Shown here piece by piece: positions 45,640-59,473 of a stretch of DNA of 64,000 nucleotides. The stretch comes from Corynebacterium sphenisci DSM 44792 (GTDB lineage: Bacteria > Actinomycetota > Actinomycetes > Mycobacteriales > Mycobacteriaceae), in the NCBI RefSeq assembly GCF_001941505.1, contig NZ_CP009248.1, positions 1,550,001 to 1,614,000 of the forward strand, written 5' to 3'. The first letter of the stretch is position 1; each line of letters begins with the position of its first letter. Below the pieces are notes generated by a model that was given only the letters and a program-made list of their open reading frames with translations, did no database searches and had not been told where the DNA came from. The translations under genes were made by a program, and so were the position numbers.

Positions 45640-45783
45640 GGTCCAGGTCCTCCTCATGGCCCGGGGCGGTGCCGGGGCCGGCGGCTCCGGGCGGGCCTCG
45701 GCGTCGACCCCGGTTTCGGATAGCGTAGCCCGCCCCGCGCGGGCCCCGGAAACCCGGGGCGGCCGCCGCGGCGAACCCGCCGG

Positions 45784-46503
45784 TCACCCCCGGTCGGGGT
45801 CCGGATCATCGGCGGTGGGGTCCACCCCGGCGTCGAGGGCGTCCCAGAGCACCCGGCCGGAGTCGGGGGCCTCGGCGAGATCCTCCCGGGCCCGCGCCCG
45901 CCGCACCTCGGGGGTCTCGTAGGCGCCGCCGCGGGCGTCCCCGCCGCCGCCGGGGCGCATCACCAGCAGCACCGCCCCGAGCAGGGCCACCGCCCCGGCG
46001 GCCAGGGCCGCCGCCGGCGGCAGCTGGTGCACGCCGACCTCGCTGACCGTGGCCCAGTCGGAGACGGTCACCGGGTCGGTGGCCCGCTGGGTGACCTGGC
46101 CGGTCTGCAGCAGGCTGAGCGCCCGGTCCGGGTCGGCGCCGCCGGTGAGCAGCTGCACCGGGCCCCAGGTCGCCGCGGCGGCGACGAGCGCGGCCAGCGC
46201 CCCCACCAGCCGGCGGCCGAGCCGGCCGAGGATGAGCGCGGCGCCGACCGCGGCGAGCAGGGTGAGCACCAGGGCGGTGGACTCGGGGAACCAGGCCGCC
46301 CCGGCGATGGCGTGGCTGCCGTCGCCGGATTTGTCATCGAAGGTGGCCACGGTCAGCCAGGTGGCCCGGCCGGCGAGCCACATGCCCACCGCGCCGGCGG
46401 CGATGAGGCCCATCGCCGCCCCGGGCCGGCGATCCCCGGCCCCGGCGGCCCCGGCGCCGTCCCCGATCGGCTCCCCCATCGGGTTCCGTTCCGCGGCGGC
46501 CAT
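45784..46503 (-). CDS. Trp-operon-associated membrane protein (TIGR02234 type)
   Basis: 239 residues with about four hydrophobic segments: [58 protein letters not shown] and [20 protein letters not shown]. Position directly after trpE (TAG then ATG, no gap) and before trpC matches the conserved actinobacterial membrane protein of unknown role found in trp loci. The C-terminal 55 residues are hydrophilic and acidic. No known transport motif is seen. A role in tryptophan or precursor export or regulation has been assumed from context but is not shown. Confidence 0.85.
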   Translation of the reverse strand: MAAAERNPMGEPIGDGAGAAGAGDRRPGAAMGLIAAGAVGMWLAGRATWLTVATFDDKSGDGSHAIAGAAWFPESTALVLTLLAAVGAALILGRLGRRLVGALAALVAAAATWGPVQLLTGGADPDRALSLLQTGQVTQRATDPVTVSDWATVSEVGVHQLPPAAALAAGAVALLGAVLLVMRPGGGGDARGGAYETPEVRRARAREDLAEAPDSGRVLWDALDAGVDPTADDPDPDRG

Positions 46504-48078
<1,575 letters not shown>

Positions 48079-48080
48079 GG

Positions 48081-48093
48081 GGCACATTGTGCC
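48081..48093 (-). promoter_or_regulatory. trpE promoter: CACAAT inside palindrome GGCACA-T-TGTGCC
   Basis: The 13-base perfect inverted repeat covers the CACAAT -10 hexamer (48086-48091, reverse strand). A protein bound here would block transcription directly. It is a candidate operator for the trp genes; the regulator is unknown. Confidence 0.45.
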
Positions 48094-48132
48094 ATGCGGC
48101 CGATCCGCCCCCGGGCGGTGCGCCGGGCCGGC

Positions 48133-48546
48133 TCAGAGCAGGGGTTCGACGTCGAAGCAGGAGTGCGCGCCGGTGTGGCAGGCCGCCCCGGTCTGGGTGA
48201 CGGTGAGCAGCACCGTGTCCCGGTCGCAGTCCAGGGCGAGGTGCTCCACCCGCTGGTAGTGGCCGCTGGTCATGCCCTTGACCCAGTATTCGCCGCGGGA
48301 GCGGGACCAGTAGGTGCCCCGCCGGGTGCCCAGGGTGTAGGCCAGGGCGGCCTCGTCCATCCAGGCGAGCATGAGCACCCGGCCGGTGCCGGCCTCCTGC
48401 ACGATCGCCGGCAGCAGCCCGTCCGCGGTGGTCTTCAGCCGGCCGGCGAGCCCGGGGTCCAGCCGCCAGGTGGCGGGGTCGTCGTCGCGGCGCTCCCCCG
48501 CGGTGAAGCGGTAGCCGGGGTTGGCCGAGTGGTCCGGCGCGCTCAC
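48133..48546 (-). CDS. hisI: Phosphoribosyl-AMP cyclohydrolase
   Basis: 137 residues. Third step of histidine synthesis, zinc-dependent. [48 protein letters not shown] and the metal Cys/His in [12 protein letters not shown] are intact. The GTG start overlaps the hisF stop (GTGA), so the pair is coupled. No HisE domain is fused. It is followed by trpE after a 54-base gap. Confidence 0.96.
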   Translation of the reverse strand: MSAPDHSANPGYRFTAGERRDDDPATWRLDPGLAGRLKTTADGLLPAIVQEAGTGRVLMLAWMDEAALAYTLGTRRGTYWSRSRGEYWVKGMTSGHYQRVEHLALDCDRDTVLLTVTQTGAACHTGAHSCFDVEPLL

Positions 48547-49319
48547 AGCCGCACCTCGTGCCCGGCGGCGCGCAGCGCCTCCTTGACCTCGCGGATGGAG
48601 ACCTCCCCGAAGTGGAAGATGGAGGCCGCGAGCACCGCATCCGCCCCGGCGGCCACCGCCGGCGGGAAATGCTCCGCCGCCCCGGCCCCGCCGGAGGCGA
48701 TCACCGGCACGTCCACCGCCTCGCGGACCAGCCGGGTGAGCTCGAGATCGAAACCGTCCTTGGTGCCGTCGCCGTCCATGGAGTTCAGCAGGATCTCGCC
48801 CACGCCGAGCTCCTCGCCGCGGCGGGCCCACTCGATGGCGTCGATCCCGGCGGAGCGGGAGCCGCCGTGCGTGGTGACCTCGAAGCCGCTGGGCTGGGGG
48901 GCGCCGCCGGCGGGGACCCGCCGGGCGTCCACGGAGAGCACGATGCACTGGGCGCCGAAGCGCTGGGAGAGCTCCTTGAGCAGCTCCGGGCGGGCGATGG
49001 CGGAGGTGTTCACGCTGACCTTGTCGGCCCCGGCGCGCAGCAGCTGGTCGACGTCGTCGACGCTGCGCACCCCGCCACCGACGGTGAGCGGGATGAATAC
49101 CTGCTCGGCGGTGCGGCGCACCACCTCCAGCATGGTGCCCCGGCCGTCCTTGGAGGCGGTGACGTCGAGGAAGGTGAGCTCGTCGGCGCCCTCGGCGTCA
49201 TAGCGCCGGGCCAGCTCCACCGGGTCCCCGGCGTCGCGCAGGTTCTCGAAGTTGACGCCCTTGACCACCCGTCCGGCGGTGACGTCGAGGCAGGGGATGA
49301 CGCGGACGGCGACGGGCAT
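48543..49319 (-). CDS. hisF: Imidazole glycerol phosphate synthase, cyclase subunit
   Basis: 258 residues. Works with HisH (encoded 3.3 kb upstream) to form IGP and [25 protein letters not shown] holds the first catalytic Asp; [40 protein letters not shown] (second Asp) and [20 protein letters not shown] follow. AAGGAG precedes the ATG at 49319. An upstream in-frame ATG would add a basic Arg-rich leader without similarity and is rejected. Confidence 0.97.
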   Translation of the reverse strand: MPVAVRVIPCLDVTAGRVVKGVNFENLRDAGDPVELARRYDAEGADELTFLDVTASKDGRGTMLEVVRRTAEQVFIPLTVGGGVRSVDDVDQLLRAGADKVSVNTSAIARPELLKELSQRFGAQCIVLSVDARRVPAGGAPQPSGFEVTTHGGSRSAGIDAIEWARRGEELGVGEILLNSMDGDGTKDGFDLELTRLVREAVDVPVIASGGAGAAEHFPPAVAAGADAVLAASIFHFGEVSIREVKEALRAAGHEVRL

Positions 49320-49383
49320 GCGGGCTCCTTGCGGCGGGGGCGTGCGGTGGCGGCGCCGGAATCCCCGGCGCACGGGCCCGATT

Positions 49384-49551
49384 CTAGGCGGCGCCGCCGC
49401 CGGGGCCGCGCAGGGCCTCCTCGATGCGGTGCGCGGTCGCCCGGATGTCCCGGAGCACCGCGATCCCGTAGAGCACCGCCACGAACAGGAGGATGGCGGG
49501 CAGGAACGCGAGGGAGCCGAGGAGGACCTCGGCGAGGCCGATGACGGTCAT
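49384..49551 (-). CDS. Small single-span membrane protein
   Basis: Not recognised. 55 residues from the ATG at 49551, preceded by AAGGA at a proper distance; a reading from 49578 would add nine residues. One hydrophobic helix [20 protein letters not shown] is followed by a basic amphipathic stretch [16 protein letters not shown] and a Gly/Ala end. It lies between impA and hisF on the same strand. The ribosome site and hydrophobic design support translation; no function can be given. Confidence 0.55.
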   Translation of the reverse strand: MTVIGLAEVLLGSLAFLPAILLFVAVLYGIAVLRDIRATAHRIEEALRGPGGGAA

Positions 49552-49651
49552 GGGGTGTCCTTCCGTTGCCCGGATCATGCCCGGTGCGGGCGGATCCGAG
49601 GGTAGGCGAGCCCCGGGCCGGGGTCGGGGGCCCGCCCGCGGGGACCGGCCG

Positions 49652-50500
49652 CTAGGCCCGGAAGTCCGCCGGCGGCTGCAGCCCGGCGATGATCTCCCGG
49701 AGCCGGGCGTGCACCGTGGGCGTGCCGGCGAGCACCCCCACCGAACGCGGGGTCCAGGGCCGGCCGGCCACGTCGGTGACCACGCCCCCGGCCTCCCGGA
49801 TGAGCAGCACCCCGGCGGCGTTGTCCCACAGGTTCGGGGAGAAGGTCACCGTGCCGGCGAAGGCGCCGCCGGCGGTGCAGGCCAGATCCACGCCCACCGA
49901 CCCGGAGATCCGGATCGTGGGGAAGGACTCCCCCACCGCGGAGAGCAGCGACTGCCGCCAGCCGCGGGGGAAGGTGCCGTCCCGGCGGGCGATCACCGAG
50001 CCGAAGGCGATCGCCACCGGCCGGCCCGGGGTCTCGGCGAGGGTGACCTCCTCGCCGTTGCGGCGGGTGCCGCCGCCGCGGACGGCGGTGAGCCGCAGCC
50101 CCATCAGGGGCAGGTCCGCCACCGCCACCACCGGCTCGCCCCGGTGCATCAGGGCCACCAGGATCGCGCAGGCGGGGAAGCCCGCGGCGTAGTTGGTGGT
50201 GCCGTCGATGGGGTCGACCACCCAGCCGGTGGCGCTGTCCGCGTCCCCGCCGAACTCCTCCCCGTAGACCGGCAGCCCGGTGGCCGCGCCGAGGCGGTCC
50301 CGGAGGAGGCGCTCGATGGCGAGGTCGATTTCGGTGGCGAAGTCGCCGCGGGCCTTGGTGATGAGCGGATCCGCGCCGAGGTTGGCGCGGAAGACCGCCG
50401 CCGCCTCGTCCACGGCGGCCTCCGCGGCGGCCAGCAGCGCGACGGCGTCGGGTTCGCGCGCGGATCCGGCGCCGGTGTCCTGCTCATCGGTGGTGCTCAT
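49652..50500 (-). CDS. impA: Inositol monophosphatase family protein
   Basis: 282 residues. Mg-dependent sugar phosphatase fold: ITKARGDFATEIDLAIE, the metal Glu in VYGEEFGG, VVDPIDGTTNYAAGFP, SVGVDLACTAGGAFAG and LWDNAAGVLLIREAGG. Position between hisF and hisA is the place of impA in corynebacterial his loci. Substrates in the family include inositol-1-phosphate and histidinol phosphate; since no hisN is seen here, histidinol phosphatase activity is possible but unproven. GGAAGG lies 10 bases before the ATG. Confidence 0.92.
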   Translation of the reverse strand: MSTTDEQDTGAGSAREPDAVALLAAAEAAVDEAAAVFRANLGADPLITKARGDFATEIDLAIERLLRDRLGAATGLPVYGEEFGGDADSATGWVVDPIDGTTNYAAGFPACAILVALMHRGEPVVAVADLPLMGLRLTAVRGGGTRRNGEEVTLAETPGRPVAIAFGSVIARRDGTFPRGWRQSLLSAVGESFPTIRISGSVGVDLACTAGGAFAGTVTFSPNLWDNAAGVLLIREAGGVVTDVAGRPWTPRSVGVLAGTPTVHARLREIIAGLQPPADFRA

Positions 50501-50547
50501 CCGCCCGCCTTCCGTGGGTCCGGTCTCCCGCGCCGTCGCCGGCGCGG

Positions 50548-51279
50548 CTACTTCGCCGCGGCCAGGGCCTCCTCGAGGGTGAACCGGCCGGCGTAGAGCG
50601 CCTTGCCGATGATCGCCGAGTCGACGCCCTCGTCGACCAGGCCCTTGATCGCGGTGACGTCCTCCAGGCTGCTCACCCCGCCGGAGGCGACGATGGGCGC
50701 GTCCGTGGCGGCGGCGACATCGCGCAGCAGGTCCAGGTTCGGCCCGGCGAGGGTGCCGTCCTTGGACACGTCGGTGACCACGAAGCGGGAGCAGCCCTCG
50801 GCGTCCAGGCGCTCCAGGACCTCCCACAGGTCCCCGCCGTCGGAGACCCAGCCGCGGCCGCGCAGCCGCCAGGAGCCGTCGATGAGCCGGGCGTCCAGGC
50901 CGATGGCGACCCGGTCGCCGTAGTCGCCGATCACCCGCCGGCACCAGTCCGGGTCCTCCAGGGCGGCGGTGCCGATGTTCACCCGGCGGCAGCCGGTGGC
51001 CAGGGCCCGCTCCAGGGACTCGGTGTCCCGGATCCCGCCGGAGAGCTCCACGTCCACGTCGAGGGCGCCGACGACGTCCTTGAGCAGCTCGTAGTTGGAG
51101 CCCCGGCCGAAGGCGGCGTCGAGGTCGACCAGGTGGATCCACTCCGCGCCCGCGTCCTGCCAGTTCCTGGCGGCGTCGATGGGGGCGCCGTAGTGGGTTT
51201 CGCTTCCCGCGGCGCCCTGCACCAGGCGCACCGCCTGTCCATCGGCGACGTCGACGGCGGGCAGCAGGGTCAGGCTCAT
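50548..51279 (-). CDS. hisA: HisA/PriA phosphoribosyl isomerase
   Basis: 243 residues, TIM barrel. [18 protein letters not shown] (first catalytic Asp), [52 protein letters not shown] (second catalytic Asp) and [13 protein letters not shown]. Loop 5 carries [19 protein letters not shown], including the Arg-x-Trp pair that lets mycobacterial PriA also act as TrpF. With a TrpF-less TrpC in the same window, a dual role in histidine and tryptophan synthesis is likely. GGAGTC precedes the ATG. Confidence 0.95.
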   Translation of the reverse strand: MSLTLLPAVDVADGQAVRLVQGAAGSETHYGAPIDAARNWQDAGAEWIHLVDLDAAFGRGSNYELLKDVVGALDVDVELSGGIRDTESLERALATGCRRVNIGTAALEDPDWCRRVIGDYGDRVAIGLDARLIDGSWRLRGRGWVSDGGDLWEVLERLDAEGCSRFVVTDVSKDGTLAGPNLDLLRDVAAATDAPIVASGGVSSLEDVTAIKGLVDEGVDSAIIGKALYAGRFTLEEALAAAK

Positions 51280-51442
51280 GGGTATTCGGACTCCAGGGTG
51301 TCGGTGCCTCCCGGGCCGCGGCGCGGGTCGTGCCCCGTGCCGCGGTCCGGCTGTCGCCTGGATCATACGCGAGCGCGGGCGAGCCGATTCCCGCCGCACC
51401 GGGAGGCCGGCCGCCGGCCCGGGGTACGCCCCCGCGTCCCGC

Positions 51443-52597
51443 TCAGTCGGGCAGGTCCCCGGGCGCCGGGGCGGCCCGGTCGAGATCCGCCTCGCCCAGG
51501 TTCGCCCGGGCGGTGAAGCGCAGCCGGGACCCGCCGGCGGGGACGCTGGGCGGGCGGAACACGCCCACGTGCACCCCGCGGGCGGCGAGGTTGTCCCGGG
51601 CGGCCACGGCGCGCACCGGGTCGCCGAGCACCACCGGCACCACCGCCGACCCGGTGGCGGGCACGCCCCAGGCCGCCGCGATCGCCCGGGCGTTCGCCAG
51701 CGCCTGCCCGGGCAGCCCCGGTTCGGCGGCGAGGATCCGCAGCGCGGCGAGCGCCCCGGCGGCCGCCGGCGGGGCCAGGGCGGTGTCGAAGATCGCGGCC
51801 CGGGCGTGGTTGAGGATGTGGTCGCGCAGATTCGCCGGCCCCGCCACCGCCCCGCCCTGGGCGCCGAGCGACTTCGACAGGGTGAGGGTGACCACCAGGT
51901 CCGGGGCCCCGGCGAGCCCGGCGGCGGCCACCGCGCCCCGGCCGCCCGGGCCCACCACGCCCAGGGCGTGCGCCTCGTCGACGATGAGGAGGGCGGCATG
52001 CTCCCGGCACACCCGGTGCAGCCCGGCGATGTCGGCGACGGCGCCGTCGGCGGACTGCACCGCGTCCACGAGCACCATGGCCCGGGCCTCGGCGCGGCCG
52101 GCCAGCGCCGCCGCCACCGCGGAGGGGTCCCCGGCGGGGGTGACCGCCACCCGGGCCCGGGAGAGCCGGCAGGCGTCGATGAGGCTGGCGTGGCAGCCGG
52201 CGTCGCTGACGATGAGGTCCCCGCGGCCGGCCAGGGCGGTGACCGCCGCGAGATTGGCGAGGTAGCCGGAGCTGAGCACCGTGGCGGAGCCGAGGCCGAG
52301 GAAGCCGGCCAGCTCCCGCTCCAGCTCGTCGTGGAGCTCGGTGGCGCCGGTGACCAGGCGGGAGCCGGTGGCGCCGAGGCCGTAGTCGCGCAGCGCCCGC
52401 GCCGCGGCGGCGGTGACCCGGGGGTCATCGTGCAGGCCCAGGTAATCGTTGGAGGCCAGATCCAGCGGCGGCTGCCCCGCCCCGGCTGGCGGCCGGGGGC
52501 GCAGCTCCCGGTGCAGGCCGGCGGCGCGGCGGCGCTCGGCGATGCGGTCGAGTTCGGCGAGGACGGATTTGTGGCCTGCGGCGGGCTGGGCGGGCAT
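51443..52597 (-). CDS. bioF: 8-amino-7-oxononanoate synthase
   Basis: 384 residues, PLP enzyme of the alpha-oxoamine synthase family that condenses pimeloyl-thioester with alanine in biotin synthesis. [37 protein letters not shown], the DEAH-type block [18 protein letters not shown], and the PLP Lys in [16 protein letters not shown]. Its own leaderless promoter (TAGGCT, 6 bases upstream) makes it a separate unit within the his genes. No other bio gene is nearby. Many corynebacteria, C. glutamicum among them, lack bioF and need biotin, so this gene is notable. The C-terminus is slightly Ala/Pro-rich. Confidence 0.88.
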   Translation of the reverse strand: MPAQPAAGHKSVLAELDRIAERRRAAGLHRELRPRPPAGAGQPPLDLASNDYLGLHDDPRVTAAAARALRDYGLGATGSRLVTGATELHDELERELAGFLGLGSATVLSSGYLANLAAVTALAGRGDLIVSDAGCHASLIDACRLSRARVAVTPAGDPSAVAAALAGRAEARAMVLVDAVQSADGAVADIAGLHRVCREHAALLIVDEAHALGVVGPGGRGAVAAAGLAGAPDLVVTLTLSKSLGAQGGAVAGPANLRDHILNHARAAIFDTALAPPAAAGALAALRILAAEPGLPGQALANARAIAAAWGVPATGSAVVPVVLGDPVRAVAARDNLAARGVHVGVFRPPSVPAGGSRLRFTARANLGEADLDRAAPAPGDLPD

Positions 52598-52603
52598 GGG
52601 CCC

Positions 52604-52609
52604 AGCCTA
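52604..52609 (-). promoter_or_regulatory. -10 box of bioF (TAGGCT)
   Basis: Reverse-strand TAGGCT ends 6 bases before the bioF ATG. Confidence 0.45.
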
Positions 52610-52643
52610 GACCGCCCCTCGATCGGCGTTCAGGAGGGTGCGC

Positions 52644-53336
52644 TCAGTCGAGCGTGGCCACCCAGTTGCGCAGCAGCGCCGCCCCGGCGGCCCCGGACTT
52701 CTCCGGGTGGAACTGGGTGGCCCACAGCGGGCCGTTCTCCACGGCGGCGACGAAGCGGCAGCCGTCGTGCTCGGCCCAGTGCACCAGGGGCGCGGCGATC
52801 CGGCCGGTGTCGGTGAGCTCCCAGCGGCGGGCGGCGTAGGAGTGCACGAAGTAGTAGCGCTCATTGGGGTCCAGGCCCGCGAAGAGCCTCGAGCCGAGGG
52901 CCACCTCCACGGTGTTCCAGCCCATATGGGGCAGCACCGCCGCGTCCAGGCGCTCCACCGTGCCGGGCCACTCCCCGCAGCCGGGTGCGCCCACCGCCTG
53001 CGGGGCGGCCTCGCCGGCCTCATCGGCGGCCTCCGGGGCGTGGATGCCCTCGGCGAACTCCACGCCACGGTCGAAGAGCACCTGCATCCCGACGCAGATG
53101 CCCAGCACCGGCCGGCCCCCGGCCAGCCGGGAGCCGATGAGCCGGGGGCCGTTGACGGCGCGCAGGCCCTCCATGCAGGCGGCGAAGGCGCCCACGCCGG
53201 GGACGACGAGCCCGTCGGCGGCGAGCACTGTGCCCGGGTCGGCGGTGACGATGGTCTCCGCGCCGGTGGCGGCGATCGCGCGCTCGGCGGAGCGCAGGTT
53301 GCCGGAGCCGTAGTCCAGGAGTGCGACGGTGGTCAT
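52644..53336 (-). CDS. hisH: Imidazole glycerol phosphate synthase, glutaminase subunit
   Basis: 230 residues. Supplies ammonia to His[36 protein letters not shown], the nucleophile Cys in [12 protein letters not shown], and the His/Glu pair in [11 protein letters not shown]. An insertion of about 20 acidic and Ala-rich residues ([15 protein letters not shown], about 101-118) lies between the Cys elbow and the next strand. Leaderless promoter TACAAT 6 bases upstream. Confidence 0.96.
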   Translation of the reverse strand: MTTVALLDYGSGNLRSAERAIAATGAETIVTADPGTVLAADGLVVPGVGAFAACMEGLRAVNGPRLIGSRLAGGRPVLGICVGMQVLFDRGVEFAEGIHAPEAADEAGEAAPQAVGAPGCGEWPGTVERLDAAVLPHMGWNTVEVALGSRLFAGLDPNERYYFVHSYAARRWELTDTGRIAAPLVHWAEHDGCRFVAAVENGPLWATQFHPEKSGAAGAALLRNWVATLD

Positions 53337-53342
53337 GGGGGG

Positions 53343-53348
53343 ATTGTA
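53343..53348 (-). promoter_or_regulatory. -10 box of hisH (TACAAT)
   Basis: Reverse-strand TACAAT, close to the ideal TATAAT, ends 6 bases before the hisH ATG. Confidence 0.55.
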
Positions 53349-53535
53349 CGGCCTGGGCCCCGGGGCGCCCGGTCGCACCCGCGTTGCATCCCCGCCGGGC
53401 CCCCGGGGTGCCCCCGAGGGCATCGGAACGGGGGATCCCCCGCCCCCGCTGCCTGTACGCTCATCCCCGACCTTTCCGCTTTACGAGCACCCGGCGCGGG
53501 CCCCGAGGCCCGGCGCCCCGACCCTTGGAGGCCAC

Positions 53536-55137
53536 GTGGTCGACCAGTACCCCATCCTCACGGTGATCCCCCCGCTGGGCGCGATCATCCTGGCCATCGC
53601 CACCCGCCGGGTGCGGCTCTCCCTCGGCGCCGGCATCGTCGCCGCCGCCCTGCTGGTCACCGACCTCGACGTGGTGGCCGCCCTGAAGACGATGTGGGCG
53701 GCCTTCGCGGGCATCTTCTGGGACGAGGGCGCCGTGAACACCGGCAACGTCTACATCCTGCTCTTCCTGGTGCTGCTCGGCGTGCTCACCTCGATGGTGC
53801 TCATGTCCGGCGGCTCCGCGGCCTTCTCCGACTGGATCGGGGCCCGGATCCGCTCCCGGCGCTCGGCGCAGTCCATGGCCGGCGGCCTGGGCGTGCTCAT
53901 CTTCATCGACGACTACTTCAACGCCCTGGCGGTGGGCCAGATCGCCAAGCCGGTCACCGACACCCGCGGGGTGAGCCGGGCGAAGCTGGCGTACATCATC
54001 GACTCCACCTCCGCCCCGGTGTCGGTGCTCATGCCCTTCAGCTCCTGGGGCGCCTCCATCATCGGCATCCTGGCGCCCATCTTCGCCGCCTCCGCGATCC
54101 AGGTCAGCGACGTCGGCGGCTTCCTCGGCGCGGCGGCGGCGAACTTCTACGCCATCGCCGCCATCATCGCGGTGTTCCTGGTCATCTACCTGCGGGTGGA
54201 CTTCGGGCCGATGCGCCGGGAGGAGAACCGGGCGCACCACCGCGGCGAGGCCTACGCGGCGAACGCGAACATCCCCGGGGAGCTCTCCGCGGGGCTGCCG
54301 GTGCACCGGCCCGGTGCGAAGCGCTCCCTGGTGGTGCCCTTCCTGGTGCTCGTCATCGGCGTCATCGCCGCGATGTTCGCCACCGGCCGGGCCGCGTCCG
54401 GCTCCACCGACCCGATGGAGATGCTCGCCAACACCAACGTCTCCGACTCCCTCATCATCGGCGCCGTCGCCGGCCTGGCCACCGCCCTGTTCTACTACGC
54501 GCGGGTGACCATCCCGGCCGGGTCCTTCTCCGCGGCGACCCTAGGCCGCGGCTCCTGGGAGGGCGCGAAGTCCATGAAGGACGCGATCATCATCCTGCTG
54601 CTGGCCTGGATGCTGGGCACCGTGGTCGGCGAGCTCGGCACCGGCGACTACCTCGGCGGCCTGGTGGTGGATTCCGGGATGTCCTCGGCCTGGCTGGTGC
54701 CGCTGATGTTCGTCGCCGCCGCGGCGATGGCCTTCTCCACCGGCACCTCCTGGGGCTCCTTCGGCCTGCTGCTGCCCATCGCCGGGGACATGCTGATCGC
54801 CGCGAACGCGGACGCCTACCTGGTGGCCGCGCTCGGCGCGGTGCTGGCCGGCGCGGTGTGGGGCGACCACTGCTCCCCCATCTCGGACACCACCATCCTG
54901 TCGGCCACCGGCGCCGGCTGCGATGTGGTCACGCACGTGTCCACGCAGCTGCCCTACGCGATCACCGTGGGCGCGGCGGCGCTGGCCGGCTACGTGGTCT
55001 ACGCCGCCACCGACTCGGTCGGCATCGGCCTGGTGGCCACCCTGGTGCTGGTCGTCGCGGCCCTGGCGGTCATCGGCCGGGCCACCGGGCACGTGGAGGA
55101 TCACGCCACCCGGGAGGCCGCCCCCGCCGCCGGCTGA
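53536..55137 (+). CDS. NhaC-type Na+/H+ antiporter family protein
   Basis: 533 residues, about 11-12 spans. VLIFIDDYFNALAVGQIAKP, STSAPVSVLMPFSSWGASII, FSTGTSWGSFGLLLPIAGDM and VWGDHCSPISDTTILSATGAG are the hallmarks of the NhaC family, in which related members exchange sodium for protons or move small organic acids or amino acids. GTG start selected by GGAGG 4-5 bases upstream. It lies on the opposite strand to the surrounding his genes and ends in a strong terminator, so it is an independent unit. Specific substrate open. Confidence 0.88.
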   Translation: MVDQYPILTVIPPLGAIILAIATRRVRLSLGAGIVAAALLVTDLDVVAALKTMWAAFAGIFWDEGAVNTGNVYILLFLVLLGVLTSMVLMSGGSAAFSDWIGARIRSRRSAQSMAGGLGVLIFIDDYFNALAVGQIAKPVTDTRGVSRAKLAYIIDSTSAPVSVLMPFSSWGASIIGILAPIFAASAIQVSDVGGFLGAAAANFYAIAAIIAVFLVIYLRVDFGPMRREENRAHHRGEAYAANANIPGELSAGLPVHRPGAKRSLVVPFLVLVIGVIAAMFATGRAASGSTDPMEMLANTNVSDSLIIGAVAGLATALFYYARVTIPAGSFSAATLGRGSWEGAKSMKDAIIILLLAWMLGTVVGELGTGDYLGGLVVDSGMSSAWLVPLMFVAAAAMAFSTGTSWGSFGLLLPIAGDMLIAANADAYLVAALGAVLAGAVWGDHCSPISDTTILSATGAGCDVVTHVSTQLPYAITVGAAALAGYVVYAATDSVGIGLVATLVLVVAALAVIGRATGHVEDHATREAAPAAG

Positions 55138-55160
55138 GCCGCTGCCCCGCCCACCGCGGG

Positions 55161-55196
55161 AAACCCCCGGGCGCGAGGCGCGCATCCGGGGGTTTT
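55161..55196 (+). terminator. Intrinsic terminator of the antiporter gene
   Basis: Outer stem AAACCCCCGG (55161-55170) with CCGGGGGTTT (55186-55195), inner stem GCGCG/CGCGC around AGG, then TTTT (55193-55196). This is the most classical terminator of the window. Confidence 0.85.
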
Positions 55197-55235
55197 CGCC
55201 GCTCATCCGGTGCGGGCGCCCTGGCCCCGGCGTAA

Positions 55236-55268
55236 GGTGAACACCCGGTGAACGAGGGGTGAACACCC
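55236..55268. promoter_or_regulatory. Three 11-bp GGTGAAC direct repeats (PHO-box-like)
   Basis: GGTGAAC begins at 55236, 55247 and 55258, exactly 11 bases apart; units one and three are identical for all 11 bases (GGTGAACACCC). On the reverse strand each reads GTTCACC, the core of Streptomyces PHO boxes, where PhoP binds 11-nt direct repeat units. It lies 53 bases before the arsenate reductase start. Binding of a PhoP/PhoR-type response regulator is inferred. Confidence 0.6.
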
Positions 55269-55320
55269 CGGCCAGGATCATGGCCCCGGCGGCGGCCGCC
55301 CCGGGCCCGGAAGGACCGTC

Positions 55321-55950
55321 ATGCTCGACCGCCAGCTGGAGATCGTCCGCGAGGACCTGCACCGCCGCCATGAGGGCGGCCATCCTCCGGCCGAGATCGA
55401 CCGGGTGCTCGACGAGGTCATCGCCGAGGCGCGGGCCACCGCGAAGGTGGACACCTTCCTGCCGGTGTTCGTGGAACGCGACGCCGCCGCGCGCCTGGCG
55501 GCCCTGGCCGCCGAACGCGGCCAGGAGCCGAAGGCCCGGCCGGAGGTGCTCTACGCCTGCATGCGCAACGCCGGGCGCTCCCAGCTCGCCGCCGCGATCA
55601 CCCGGCACCTCGCCGGGGAGGCGGTCTTCGTCCGCGCGGTGGGCCTGGCCCCGGCCGCCGAGGTGCAGCCGGAGGTGCTCGCCGTGCTCGACGAACGCGG
55701 CATCTCCCATGCGGGGCTCTACCGCAAGGAGATCGTGGCGCGCACCGTGCACCGCGCCGACGTGGTGGTGCTGCTCGGCGTGGACGAGATCCCGGACGTG
55801 CCCGGCGACCGCTACACCCGCTGGGAGATCGCCGACCCGGAGGGCCGGGACCTCACCGTGGTGCGCGCCATCGCCGACGAGATCGAGACCCGGGTGCGGG
55901 CGCTGCTGGACGAGCTCGGCGTGCCCGCGCGGACGCCCGCCGGCGCCTGA
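55321..55950 (+). CDS. arsC: Arsenate reductase, LMW-phosphatase fold with helical N-domain
   Basis: 209 residues. Residues 1-72 form a helical domain (LEIVREDLHRRHEGGHPPAE). Residues 75-200 have the LMW protein-tyrosine-phosphatase fold with active-site loop YACMRNAGRSQLAAA (Cys80, CX5R). Only this one Cys is present, so it cannot use the internal three-Cys relay of thioredoxin-type ArsC; it fits the mycothiol/mycoredoxin-dependent enzymes of actinobacteria. The same two-domain layout is known for C. glutamicum ArsC1'. No arsB, acr3 or arsR is adjacent. Arsenate enters by phosphate transporters, which makes the PHO-box-like repeats upstream meaningful. Confidence 0.85.
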   Translation: MLDRQLEIVREDLHRRHEGGHPPAEIDRVLDEVIAEARATAKVDTFLPVFVERDAAARLAALAAERGQEPKARPEVLYACMRNAGRSQLAAAITRHLAGEAVFVRAVGLAPAAEVQPEVLAVLDERGISHAGLYRKEIVARTVHRADVVVLLGVDEIPDVPGDRYTRWEIADPEGRDLTVVRAIADEIETRVRALLDELGVPARTPAGA

Positions 55951-55975
55951 GCCGGCCGGGCGCCGCCGCCCCGGT

Positions 55976-56178
55976 CTAGCCGAGGGCCCCGGTGAGCCAG
56001 AGGATCGCCCCGGCCAGGGCGATCACCGCGAGCACCCCCATGACGATGGTGCCCACCCGGGAGCCGGCCTTGTACACCGAGTAGGTGCCGCCGACCAGCA
56101 GCCCGGCGATGATGAACAGCAGGTAGGTCGCCGCCGCGTTCGGCCCCACCGCCGAGGCCTGGGCGAGGATCCCGGCGC

Positions 56179-56182
<4 letters not shown>
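55976..56182 (-). CDS. Small membrane protein in the his operon
   Basis: 68 residues with two hydrophobic helices, [20 protein letters not shown] and [20 protein letters not shown], joined by the short basic loop KAGSRVG. GTG start overlaps the hisB stop (GTGA), so it is translationally coupled to hisB and the last gene of the hisD-hisC-hisB unit. A gene of this kind is common beside hisB in corynebacteria. No function known to me. Confidence 0.75.
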
Positions 56183-59316
<3,134 letters not shown>

Positions 59317-59437
59317 CGGGGTCTTCGCCCACCTTCCGGGTCATGGGGTGCCGGCGCCCGGGCCCGGCGGGGCCGCCGGGCCCGGGCGGTGTCCGCCGTC
59401 GAGCATAGTCGGGTGCCCCGGCCCGGCCCCGCCCACC

Positions 59438-59467
59438 TTGCCGAAGGACCCCGGCCCGGCCCATCAT
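59438..59467 (+). promoter_or_regulatory. Promoter of TPR-like paralogue 1
   Basis: TTGCCG (59438-59443), 18-base spacer, CATCAT (59462-59467), then 6 bases to the ATG at 59474. Same geometry as the promoters of the next two paralogues. Confidence 0.55.
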
Positions 59468-59473
59468 GGGCTG

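Noticed and set aside
49320..49373. Longer N-terminus for hisF
   Set aside because: It would add a basic Arg-rich leader unknown in HisF, while the ATG at 49319 has AAGGAG at proper distance.
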